Below are positions 7,569 to 14,408 of a stretch of DNA of 35,741 nt, piece after piece. The stretch spans positions 1-35,741 of the forward strand of contig JACPQN010000081.1 of the NCBI GenBank assembly GCA_016190485.1. Direction: 5' to 3'. Within the stretch, counting starts at the first letter, position 1. Each line of letters opens with the position of its first letter. Made by a program: the position numbers and the translations under genes. Source of the DNA: Chloroflexota bacterium. GTDB taxonomy: Bacteria; Chloroflexota; Dehalococcoidia; SHYD01. Below the pieces are notes generated by a model, which saw nothing but the letters and a program-made list of their open reading frames with translations, was not told the origin of the DNA and did no database searches.

Positions 7569-8399
7569 ATGGATGTCGCCCACTGGCCCTTTCCTGGCGC
7601 CACGCCCTACCAGGACTACCACGACATGGTGGTCACCAAAGAGAACGGCGTGGTGTACGCCCGCCTCAACGTGCCGGAGCGGCTGAACCCCCTGACGCCG
7701 GGCATCCGTATCGGCCTCAAGCGCATCGTAGAGGACGTGCGCTGGGACGACGAGGCCAAAGTGCTGGTCTTTACCGGCAGCGGGCGGGGCTTCAGCTCCG
7801 GTGCCGACGTGAGCCGGGACGCGCCCCCGGGCTACAAGCCCCCTGAGACCCGCTGGGAGCTGGAGGACCCCCGCTACGCCTGGATCGCCCGCCTGCGTGC
7901 CCTAGACAAGCCCATCATCGCTGCGGTCAACGGCGTGGCCGCGGGCGGGGGACTGGCCCTGGCCTTGATGGCCGACATCCGCATCGCCGCCCAGAGCGCC
8001 CGCTTCATCTCGGTCTTCGTGCGGCGTGCCCTCATCCCGGACAACGCCACCACCTGGCTCCTGCCCCGGGTGGTGAGCACCTCGCAGGCGCTCCGGATGA
8101 TCTGGACCGGCGACGACGTCAGGGCCGAGGAGGCCCTGCGCATAGGGCTGGTGGACCAGGTGGTCCCCGACGAGGAGCTGATGCCCACCGTTAGAGAGCT
8201 GGCAGAGCGCATCGCCCGCGGGCCTGCGGTCACCCTGGAGCTGAGCAAGCGCCTGGTGTACCAGGGCCTCACCCGAGACCTGTACACCCAGACCATCGTG
8301 GAGAGCGGTATGGCCCAGATCGTCTCGGAGACCGAGGACGTGAAAGAGGGCCGTCTCTCCTTCCAGGAAAAGCGGCCGCCGGCGTTCAAGGGGCGGTAG
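7569..8399 (+). CDS. Enoyl-CoA hydratase/isomerase family protein (crotonase 3)
   Basis: This 276-aa crotonase starts at ATG 7569. The alternative ATG at 7557 is part of the sequence that supplies GGAGGT (7559-7564), so 7569 is preferred. It has NVPERLNPLTPG, the first oxyanion-hole loop GFSSGADVSRD, the second loop NGVAAGGGLALALMADIRIA, then FVRRALIPDNATTWLLPRVV and LTGD-like IWTGDDVRAEEALRIGLVDQVVP. The IPD Asp matches the catalytic Asp of PaaG-type epoxyphenylacetyl-CoA isomerases, while the second hydratase Glu is replaced (LRMIWTGD). This points to a PaaG-like isomerase or related enzyme rather than a classical hydratase, but the substrate is unknown. It differs clearly from the two crotonases at 364-2062, so it is not a recent copy. 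The upstream neighbour is a GYD protein. Confidence 0.87.
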   Translation: MDVAHWPFPGATPYQDYHDMVVTKENGVVYARLNVPERLNPLTPGIRIGLKRIVEDVRWDDEAKVLVFTGSGRGFSSGADVSRDAPPGYKPPETRWELEDPRYAWIARLRALDKPIIAAVNGVAAGGGLALALMADIRIAAQSARFISVFVRRALIPDNATTWLLPRVVSTSQALRMIWTGDDVRAEEALRIGLVDQVVPDEELMPTVRELAERIARGPAVTLELSKRLVYQGLTRDLYTQTIVESGMAQIVSETEDVKEGRLSFQEKRPPAFKGR

Positions 8400-8400
8400 G

Positions 8401-8424
8401 GGGTGGATCAGGGAGGGTGGATCA
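8401..8424 (+). repeat. Two copies of GGGTGGATCA
   Basis: GGGTGGATCA occurs at 8401-8410 and 8415-8424, directly after the crotonase stop. It resembles the GGGCTCGATCA pair at 8563-8584. Its function is not evident. Confidence 0.5.
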
Positions 8425-8446
8425 GAGACCGCTGAACAAGGTAAGA

Positions 8447-8513
8447 GCGGCGTTGCCTGAGGCTCTCGAAAGGCATCGCCGCCGTTCGTTTCGAGAGCCT
8501 CAACAAACGGCGG
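8447..8513 (+). repeat. Overlapping alternative hairpins in a 321-nt intergenic region
   Basis: Three stems compete in the 8400-8720 gap. Stem A pairs 8447-8457 with 8472-8482 (11 bp, one mismatch). Stem B is perfect: TGAGGCTCTCGAAA (8458-8471) with TTTCGAGAGCCTCA (8489-8502). Stem C pairs CCGCCGTT (8479-8486) with AACGGCGG (8506-8513). A and B cannot form together, nor can B and C as continuous helices without strain. No T-run follows. The half TTTCGAGAGCCTCA resembles part of the dispersed repeat at 26896-27006, so this may be a related repeat remnant rather than an attenuator. The remainder of the gap holds direct repeats and a promoter. Confidence 0.6.
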
Positions 8514-8562
8514 CACACCCGCCCGGAGCGCGCAGTGAACGTGCTTGCCCCTGTCGTTCAGC

Positions 8563-8584
8563 GGGCTCGATCAGGGCTCGATCA
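8563..8584 (+). repeat. Tandem GGGCTCGATCA next to a promoter
   Basis: Two exact head-to-tail copies of the 11-mer GGGCTCGATCA (8563-8573 and 8574-8584) end 5 bases before a TTGACA -35 box. One helical turn of spacing suits a tandem activator-binding site. Confidence 0.5.
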
Positions 8585-8589
8585 GGGAC

Positions 8590-8618
8590 TTGACAACGCG
8601 TTCTTTAGGGTTTAGCTT
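8590..8618 (+). promoter_or_regulatory. Candidate promoter for the FnIII-like exported protein
   Basis: A perfect TTGACA (8590-8595) is followed after 17 bp by TAGCTT (8613-8618). The predicted start near 8625 gives a leader of about 95 nt to ATG 8721. Tandem 11-mers lie immediately upstream. Confidence 0.5.
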
Positions 8619-8720
8619 TGCTTCACGTAACATAACTCCTTGCGCCGCTCGCGCCAAGTCCAGTCCAGGCTACGATCCCTGGAGTGGATGCTCCCCATGG
8701 GAGCTAGAGGAGGCCACGAC

Positions 8721-9851
8721 ATGAACGTGCGAATCGGCATAGCGGTCCTTTCGGTAGCATGTGCGACCCTGGTAAGCGGCACCGTATGGGCAAGCCAGGA
8801 CTCCCGGCAGTCCGCCCCTGTCTCGCCAGAGGATGACCCTGCCAAGACCACCCTGGCTGACGCGGCGGTGGTGCTGGGGGCACAGCCCAGGCTCCAGTGG
8901 CCGCCGGACGGCTGGACGGTGGATAGCCTCACACCTGCCCTGCGCTGGCAGGCGGACGGCTATTCCCAGGTGTGGGTGGCGCTCCGCGGGTCGTCCCTGG
9001 CCGCGGTAGAGGTGACGGTGCCCAAGGGCCAGGACACCTACACCATCACGAGCCCGCTCACGCCGGGTAGCGTCTACCGCTGGCGGGTGCGCAGCAACCC
9101 CTACCCGCCGGGGCAGAGCGTTTATACCTGGGGGCCCTGGTCGGTGGAGTACACCTTCACCACCCCCGGCGCGCTACCCTGGAAGGACTCGGCCTTCGTC
9201 CAGCTCGTCTCGCCGAGAAACGGCACCCTATCCTCAACCATCGCTCCTACCCTGAGCTGGGTCCCTCCGGCAGGCTCCACTCACTACGAGATGGTCATCA
9301 CGCCCGCGGGCAACGAGGCCGCGAGCGTCCGCTTTGTCAACACCATCAGCTCCACGTATCCCATCCCGGGGCCGCCCACCTGGTACGGCATGCTGCCGGA
9401 TACCCTCTATTACTGGCGAGTGCGGGTGAACAACGCGTCGTCGCCGGTGCCGGGGGACCACCCTTCCTGGGGGCCCTGGACCGATGCGTGGGCCTTCCGC
9501 ACCCCCATGCCTGCCACCGACATCATCTCGGCCGTTACCCCAAAGAACGGAGAGGCGGTAGCTGGCCCAACACCTACCCTGGCGTGGGAGAATGCCAGCT
9601 CCCACATCTTCTACTATGAGATCCAGATAAGCAGAGACCCCGACTTCACGGTAGACCCCCAGAGGGCGACCTCTGCCCTCTATTGGGAGACCGTTCACGG
9701 CGGCCTGACAACGCCGAGGAACAGCTATACGGTGCGCAGCAAGTACCCACTCCAGCGGGGACAGGTCTACTACTGGCGAGTGCGTCCGGCGGTGGCGCTG
9801 CCCAGCCGCCCCATGGGCTGGTCGCCCACCTGGAGCTTCCGGGTCCCGTAG
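8721..9851 (+). CDS. Exported protein with three FnIII-like modules
   Basis: This 376-aa protein starts at ATG 8721, seven bases after AGAGGAGG. An N-terminal signal peptide (MNVRIGIAVLSVACATLVSG, cleavage likely after VWA, residue 24) is followed by a polar linker. Three repeats of about 100 residues follow. Each has the pattern PxNG or PPDG, an LxW strand, a YYWRVR (or YRWRVR) strand (119-124, 230-235, 350-355) and a WGPW or GWSPTW segment with F-x-TP/VP. This is the fibronectin type III-like architecture of extracellular proteins. There is no transmembrane anchor, lipobox or sortase motif, and no catalytic domain. A role in binding carbohydrate or protein at the cell surface is an inference. 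A 10-bp terminator-like hairpin follows. Confidence 0.82.
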   Translation: MNVRIGIAVLSVACATLVSGTVWASQDSRQSAPVSPEDDPAKTTLADAAVVLGAQPRLQWPPDGWTVDSLTPALRWQADGYSQVWVALRGSSLAAVEVTVPKGQDTYTITSPLTPGSVYRWRVRSNPYPPGQSVYTWGPWSVEYTFTTPGALPWKDSAFVQLVSPRNGTLSSTIAPTLSWVPPAGSTHYEMVITPAGNEAASVRFVNTISSTYPIPGPPTWYGMLPDTLYYWRVRVNNASSPVPGDHPSWGPWTDAWAFRTPMPATDIISAVTPKNGEAVAGPTPTLAWENASSHIFYYEIQISRDPDFTVDPQRATSALYWETVHGGLTTPRNSYTVRSKYPLQRGQVYYWRVRPAVALPSRPMGWSPTWSFRVP

Positions 9852-9886
9852 TTCGCCATCCAACGGTTGCACTGCCCCATATCCCC

Positions 9887-9910
9887 ACCCTCTCCCCCAC
9901 GGGAGAGGGT
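9887..9910 (+). terminator. Terminator-like hairpin within a larger palindrome
   Basis: ACCCTCTCCC (9887-9896) and GGGAGAGGGT (9901-9910) form a perfect 10-bp stem with a CCAC loop. An outer pairing of CCCCACC (9883-9889) with GGTGGGG (9942-9948) suggests a larger repeat-type structure. The tail is pyrimidine-rich rather than a pure T-run. Confidence 0.55.
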
Positions 9911-10004
9911 TATCCATTCCTCCCTCTTCCAGGCAGGGCAAGGTGGGGGTGAGTCTGCCGGGCAGCGAATGTGCCGCTCCCTGACCTGAAGGGGCAGACG
10001 CTCA

Positions 10005-10033
10005 TTGACCCGTGCCTTTCCCTGCCCTACCAT
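10005..10033 (+). promoter_or_regulatory. Candidate promoter for the MFS transporter
   Basis: TTGACC (10005-10010), a 17-bp spacer and TACCAT (10028-10033). The predicted start near 10040 leaves a leader of about 43 nt. Confidence 0.5.
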
Positions 10034-10082
10034 GACCACGACTCGGACGGCCATACCGCGCCGAGGCGGAAGGCGCTAGTCA

Positions 10083-11288
10083 ATGCTCTTTAGCGTACTG
10101 AGCAGGAGTGGGATCCCCCTTTTCACAACCTTCTTTTTCTTTGCTGTGGGCACCGGGGCGATGCAGCTCGCCCGCCCGCTCTTCGCGGCGTCCCTGGGAG
10201 CATCCATCTTCCTGGTCACCCTGGTGAGCGCCACCATGGCGGCGGCCCGCATGGTGGCCTCCCCTGTCACCGGCTTTCTCACCGACCACTGGGGCCGGCG
10301 TCCTCTGGTGATTGCCGGAGCCACACTGCGGGCGGTGAGCGCCCTGCTGGAGTTCTTCGCCACCAGCTATGAGCAGTTCCTGCTGCTGGAGTTCGTGGGG
10401 TCCATCGGCATCTCCGTGTGGAACACGGGTGCCTCCATCATCATCGCCGACCTGAGCGGTGCGGAGGAGCGGGGCAGGGCTGTGGCCCTGCGCAACATGT
10501 CTATGCGCCTGGGGATGATCACCGGACCCTTTTTCGGCGCGCTCCTGGCCACGGCCTTCGACCTGCGGGCCATCTTTATCCTCAACGGGGCCAGTAAGCT
10601 GGTGGTGGTGGTCATCCTCCTGCTCCTCATCCGGGAGACCCGGCCCGAGGAAACTCTCCGAGCCGCCGATGGCCGTGGGGCGAGGGGCGAGCCGCTGGAC
10701 CTCTCCATCTTCCTCAGCAGAGCTTTCCTGACCGTGGCTCTGGCCAGCCTGGCGGTGAGCATGATGGGCGGCGGCGGCGTCTTTGGGGCCCTCTTCCCGC
10801 TGCACGCCACGGCCAACGCCGGCCTGTCCACGGCCGACGTGGGGAACCTGATGACCCTGGCCGGAGTAGTGGCCCTGCTCGTCTCCTTCCCCAACGGCGT
10901 GCTCTCCGACCGCTACGGGCGCAAGGCCTCGCTGGTTCCGGGGCTGTTAATCCTGGCCGCTGCCGCCATCACCCTGACCGGCATCGGTGAGACCGCGAGC
11001 GTACTGATCGCCGTGCTGCTCTTTGGCATGGGGGAGGGCATCGGTATGGGGACCACCCAGGTCTTCGCCATGGACCTCGCGCCGGCAAGCCGCCGGGGCG
11101 CGTTTCTGGGGATATGGTCTCTGTTCAACAGCGTGGGGGGCCTGGCCGCGCCCCTCCTGGTAGGGGCCGTAGCTCAGGGCTTCGGCTTTAGCGGAGCCTT
11201 CTATACCGTGGCCGCGGCGCTGATCCTCAGCGCCCTGGTGCTCTGGCGCTTCGGCCCGGAGACGGGGGCGGGGGCTCAATCTAGCTGA
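10083..11288 (+). CDS. Major facilitator superfamily transporter
   Basis: This 401-aa inner-membrane protein has about 12 hydrophobic segments in two halves separated by the hydrophilic stretch RETRPEETLRAADGRGARGEPLD (near residues 180-205). The MFS motif A appears in both halves: GFLTDHWGRRPLV after TM2 and GVLSDRYGRKASLV in the second half, which supports a complete 6+6 protein. GxxxGPFFGALLA (TM5, motif C-like) suggests a drug/H+ antiporter-type exporter, but no substrate can be assigned. ATG 10083 has only a modest GGAAGG nine bases upstream. The gene is single and converges with the 343-aa protein gene. Confidence 0.9.
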   Translation: MLFSVLSRSGIPLFTTFFFFAVGTGAMQLARPLFAASLGASIFLVTLVSATMAAARMVASPVTGFLTDHWGRRPLVIAGATLRAVSALLEFFATSYEQFLLLEFVGSIGISVWNTGASIIIADLSGAEERGRAVALRNMSMRLGMITGPFFGALLATAFDLRAIFILNGASKLVVVVILLLLIRETRPEETLRAADGRGARGEPLDLSIFLSRAFLTVALASLAVSMMGGGGVFGALFPLHATANAGLSTADVGNLMTLAGVVALLVSFPNGVLSDRYGRKASLVPGLLILAAAAITLTGIGETASVLIAVLLFGMGEGIGMGTTQVFAMDLAPASRRGAFLGIWSLFNSVGGLAAPLLVGAVAQGFGFSGAFYTVAAALILSALVLWRFGPETGAGAQSS

Positions 11289-11373
11289 GCACTGGCGACA
11301 ATAAGGGCTGGCGCTCCAGGATAAGCCTCAAAGGCTCCAGGGCAGCCCGTGAGACCAACCCACGTACGCCACC

Positions 11374-12405
11374 TCACCGCACCCGCCGCGTGATGCTGCG
11401 GGTCTGGGCGCCCCAGGTGGGGCAGAAGGTGGTATGTGCGCCGCCACCCCCGGCCACCACGATGACCACGTTCTCCGGCGCCTTCACCGCGGGGAACAGC
11501 AGTTCTCCGTGGCTGTCCTCGGCCAGCAGGTCCGGGAACCGCTCCTGGATGCGGGCCGCCCGCTCCAGCGGGAAGACAGCCAGGGGCACGTTGGCCTTCT
11601 CGTAGAGGAAGTGCTTGGCATCCTCCTTGGACCAGCCGTCCCGGGCGATGGTGCGGGCGTGCTCCGGGCACATGACCAGGACGATCTCGCCGCCCATCAT
11701 CGAGTTGGCCCCGATGGCGGTGATGGAGCCGGCGATGGTGGTGAGCAGGCTCTCCGCGGACTTGCTGCCGGCGTCGCCGATGTTGATGGAGCCTTCGGCC
11801 GCCACCATCGTCACGGCGGAGGCAGTGCGGTCATAGCCCCGGTCCGCGTGCAGGGGTGGCCAGGGGCTCTCCTCCTCGTTCTCCCCGAAGCAGAAGGTAT
11901 ACTTGCCCGGAAACCCCTGGGTGGCCCGGTCTGTCTGGCCCGGGCGGCCCCCGCCTATGTTGATGAGGCACAGGCGCACCGCCCGCCCGATGGTGGCGTT
12001 GGCCCGGTTGCCCTGGCCCAGGCAGTTGTACCCGCAGTTCATCCCGATCTCGTTGCGGACCGGCCCGTTGACGATGACCATGGGGCCATCGGGTTCGGTG
12101 GTGGCCTGCACGCCGTAAAGGTTGAACTTCTCGTCGGTAAGGGCCTCCAGCGCGGCCAGCACTACGGGAAAGTACTCGGGCCGGCAGCCGGCCATCACCG
12201 CATTGACCGCGGCCTTCTGCACCGTGGCGGGGACCCAGTTGGGCGGCACGATGCCCAGGCGCTCCTCGGGGCTACGCCCAGCGTGCTCCAGCATGGCCTG
12301 CACCCGCTCCGGGGTGGGCGGGATGATGGGCAGGCCATCGGTGAGTCCACGCTCGTAGTAGGAGTCGTAGATGGCATCCAGGCTCTCCAGGTCGCTGCTG
12401 CTCAT
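11374..12405 (-). CDS. Conserved protein of unknown function (343 aa)
   Basis: The start is ATG 12405, nine bases after AGGAGG; an upstream in-frame start at 12435 lacks such a site. Recognisable patterns are YYERGLTDGLPIIPPTPERV at the N-terminus, PPNWVPATVQKAAVNAVMAGCRPEY with Cys74, VNGPVRNEIGMNCGYNCLGQGNRANATIGRAVRL, LINIGGGRPGQTD, FCFGENEEESPWPPLH and a glycine-rich VVIVVAGGGGAHT near the C-terminus. I recall this as an uncharacterised family of about 350 residues in environmental Actinobacteria and Chloroflexi, but cannot name a function. It has no signal peptide or membrane segment. Several Cys residues (74 and those in GMNCGYNCLG) and the Gly-rich segments suggest a redox or ligand-binding enzyme; this is a guess. 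It is a single gene between a terminator and a convergent MFS gene. Confidence 0.75.
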   Translation of the reverse strand: MSSSDLESLDAIYDSYYERGLTDGLPIIPPTPERVQAMLEHAGRSPEERLGIVPPNWVPATVQKAAVNAVMAGCRPEYFPVVLAALEALTDEKFNLYGVQATTEPDGPMVIVNGPVRNEIGMNCGYNCLGQGNRANATIGRAVRLCLINIGGGRPGQTDRATQGFPGKYTFCFGENEEESPWPPLHADRGYDRTASAVTMVAAEGSINIGDAGSKSAESLLTTIAGSITAIGANSMMGGEIVLVMCPEHARTIARDGWSKEDAKHFLYEKANVPLAVFPLERAARIQERFPDLLAEDSHGELLFPAVKAPENVVIVVAGGGGAHTTFCPTWGAQTRSITRRVR

Positions 12406-12483
12406 GAGCGCTTCCCTCCTTGCCGCCGAAGGCACCCAGGGCCTGGAATAGACAGGCCGCCAGGTCCAGCCACTGCGTGCCCC

Positions 12484-12492
12484 AGTCTAGCA
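12484..12492 (-). promoter_or_regulatory. Extended -10 promoter candidate for the 343-aa protein
   Basis: The minus strand reads TGCTAGACT, an extended -10. The predicted start near 12477 leaves a leader of about 72 nt. It lies just downstream of the terminator that ends the binding-protein operon. Confidence 0.4.
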
Positions 12493-12535
12493 CACGGACT
12501 TCCCCGTGGGCAGGCCGCAGTTGAGGGGGCAGAAG

Positions 12536-12571
12536 CGCCTCAGCCGCCCGGGCGCCCGGGCGGCTGAGGCG
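12536..12571 (-). terminator. Strong intrinsic terminator of the binding-protein operon
   Basis: A perfect 17-bp palindrome (arms 12536-12552 and 12555-12571, starting CGCCTCAGCC) surrounds a central CG. It is followed on the minus strand by CTTCT and on the plus strand by TTTCT. Its position 22 nt past the first binding-protein stop indicates termination of minus-strand transcription. Confidence 0.8.
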
Positions 12572-12592
12572 TTTCTGGCGTTGAGCGCACTA

Positions 12593-14275
12593 TCACCTGT
12601 CGAGCCATATCTCTTTCGCGAACATCCCTTGCCCGAAGGTGCCTCCACCCAGGCGCATCCCTCGCACATAGGGCTGGAGCGCCAGTTGCGAGGCCCGGTG
12701 CATGGTGGGCACCATAGACGCCAGGTCAAAGACGCGCAACTGGGCCTCCCGCAGGAGCGACTTACGCTTTTCGGGGTCCAGCTCCTTGGCCGCCCGGTCC
12801 AAGAGATCGTCCATCTTCGCGTCGTTCAGGCGCGGGGTATTGCGGCCGCCCTTGCTGTGATAGGCCGTCTTCAGCATCCCCACCGCGGTGGGCTCGTGGA
12901 TGTAGCAATAGTACTGCACGTCAAAGTCGCCTTTGGCGGCGCGCTCCAGTTGCAGCGCGTTGTCCAGGGGGACGGCTTTGATCTTGACGTTGGGCAACGC
13001 CCGGGTGATCTGGTTGATGGCCATCTGCGCGCCGTCTCGGGTCGCGGTGGTGGCGCTGCTCATCATCTCGAACTCCAGGCCGGCCAACCCTGCCTCGGCC
13101 AGCAAGCGCTTGGCCTCGTCGAGGGTCTTCTGGCTCTTGGGGCTTTCATAGAAGGGTAGCTTAGCCAACTCCTCCTGAGTGAGGGCCTCGGGGAAGGAGA
13201 AGGCGAGGGGGCCCGCGTACCGCCACAAGGGTTTACCCTCCCACTCGCCGTAGAGGGTCTTGCCAGTCTCGGCGGAGTCCAGCACCAGGGAGAGGGCCCG
13301 CCGCACCCGCACGTCGTCAAAGGGCTTACGCGTCATGTTGAAGGCCATGCGGTACCAGCAGGAGTTAGGCTCGTAGGTGATGACCTTCGCATCTTTGCGA
13401 GTACCTACGAGGAGGTCTCTGTCCTGGGCATTGGAGGCGTCTATGTAGTCTAACTGGCCCGCCATGAAGGCCGCGTTGGCCGTACCCTGGTCGGCAATCC
13501 AGATCTCCCGCACCGCGTCCAGGTAGGGCTTGCTCTGGCCGTCCTCTGCCTTCTCCCAGTAGTCGGGGTAGCGACTGTAGACCGCCTCAATGGTGTCCTG
13601 GAAGCTGGTCAAGATGAAGGGCCCCGCGGAGAGATAGCGTTCAGGTGTGGGGTTCGACAGGGAGTCCCGGCCGCCGAAGTGCTCCCGCACCTGGTCCGGC
13701 GTGATGGGGCTGCGGTACTCGGCTAGGCTGTCCAGGAACGTAGACGAGGGGTGCTTCATCCGGACCTTGACGGTGTACTTGTCCACCACCGTGGCGTCTT
13801 CCATGTCCTCGAGGTTGGACTTGCGAGGAAAGCGGAGGGGTGGAAGCTCCGGATACTGGAGCCCCGTGATGGAGCGCAGCGTGTACACGATGTCCTTGGC
13901 CTCCACGTCCCGGCCGTTGACGGGGGGCTTGTCCTGCCACTTGACGCCCTTACGCACGTGCAGCGCCAGCTCCATGCCATCGGGGGAGAACTCCCAGCGC
14001 TCAATGGCGTCGCCCACCAGCTTCCAGGTGTCGGGCTCTCGACGCAACATGAAGGTGCCCACGGTGTGCCAGAGCTGGTAGGCGTTCTGCCCCATGGCCG
14101 GATCGGCGCCAGCGAAGGAGCTGGGCACATGGCGCGTCACGGTGCCGCCGCGTTTGGGGCCCTTGGCGCCCTCCTGGCCGTCGGGTCCAGGCGCCGCGGG
14201 TGCGGCGCAGGCAGCCAGCACTAAGGCCAGCGCGACAAGACCCCCCACATGCAGCATCCGTCGTCCTACGTCCAT
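12593..14275 (-). CDS. Family-5 ABC transporter solute-binding lipoprotein (copy 1)
   Basis: This 560-aa lipoprotein starts at ATG 14275, six bases after GGAGG; the frame is open further upstream but without a signal sequence there. The signal peptide MDVGRRMLHVGGLVALALVL ends in the lipobox LAAC (Cys23). The mature part has family-5 (Opp/Dpp/Nik) features: KRGGTVTRHVP, the strand WEFSPDGMELALHVRKGVKW, PVNGRDVEAKDIVYTLRS, YLSAGPFILTSF, YWEKAEDGQSKPYLDAVREIWI and DVRVRRALSLVLD. The protein binds peptides, nickel chelates or other small solutes outside the membrane for the permeases at 16363-18303. It is a close tandem paralogue of copy 2: large blocks such as YSRYPDYWEKAEDGQSKPYL are identical. 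Distance from copy 2 is 133 nt with no obvious terminator, so co-transcription is likely. Confidence 0.93.
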   Translation of the reverse strand: MDVGRRMLHVGGLVALALVLAACAAPAAPGPDGQEGAKGPKRGGTVTRHVPSSFAGADPAMGQNAYQLWHTVGTFMLRREPDTWKLVGDAIERWEFSPDGMELALHVRKGVKWQDKPPVNGRDVEAKDIVYTLRSITGLQYPELPPLRFPRKSNLEDMEDATVVDKYTVKVRMKHPSSTFLDSLAEYRSPITPDQVREHFGGRDSLSNPTPERYLSAGPFILTSFQDTIEAVYSRYPDYWEKAEDGQSKPYLDAVREIWIADQGTANAAFMAGQLDYIDASNAQDRDLLVGTRKDAKVITYEPNSCWYRMAFNMTRKPFDDVRVRRALSLVLDSAETGKTLYGEWEGKPLWRYAGPLAFSFPEALTQEELAKLPFYESPKSQKTLDEAKRLLAEAGLAGLEFEMMSSATTATRDGAQMAINQITRALPNVKIKAVPLDNALQLERAAKGDFDVQYYCYIHEPTAVGMLKTAYHSKGGRNTPRLNDAKMDDLLDRAAKELDPEKRKSLLREAQLRVFDLASMVPTMHRASQLALQPYVRGMRLGGGTFGQGMFAKEIWLDR

Positions 14276-14408
14276 GTCAGACCTCCATTGCCGCTGCTTT
14301 AAGCGAACTCGGGGTATCACGCCCTCCCACACAAGATGCTTCGCAAAGCCTACGCCTGAGCTGCCGAAGGGCTCAGCATTAGGAGGGCTGTGTTCTGCTC
14401 CCCTGCGT

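Noticed and set aside
11434-12567. Long plus-strand open frame opposite the 343-aa protein
   Set aside because: It crosses the terminator and promoter of the minus-strand gene and shows no recognised domain.
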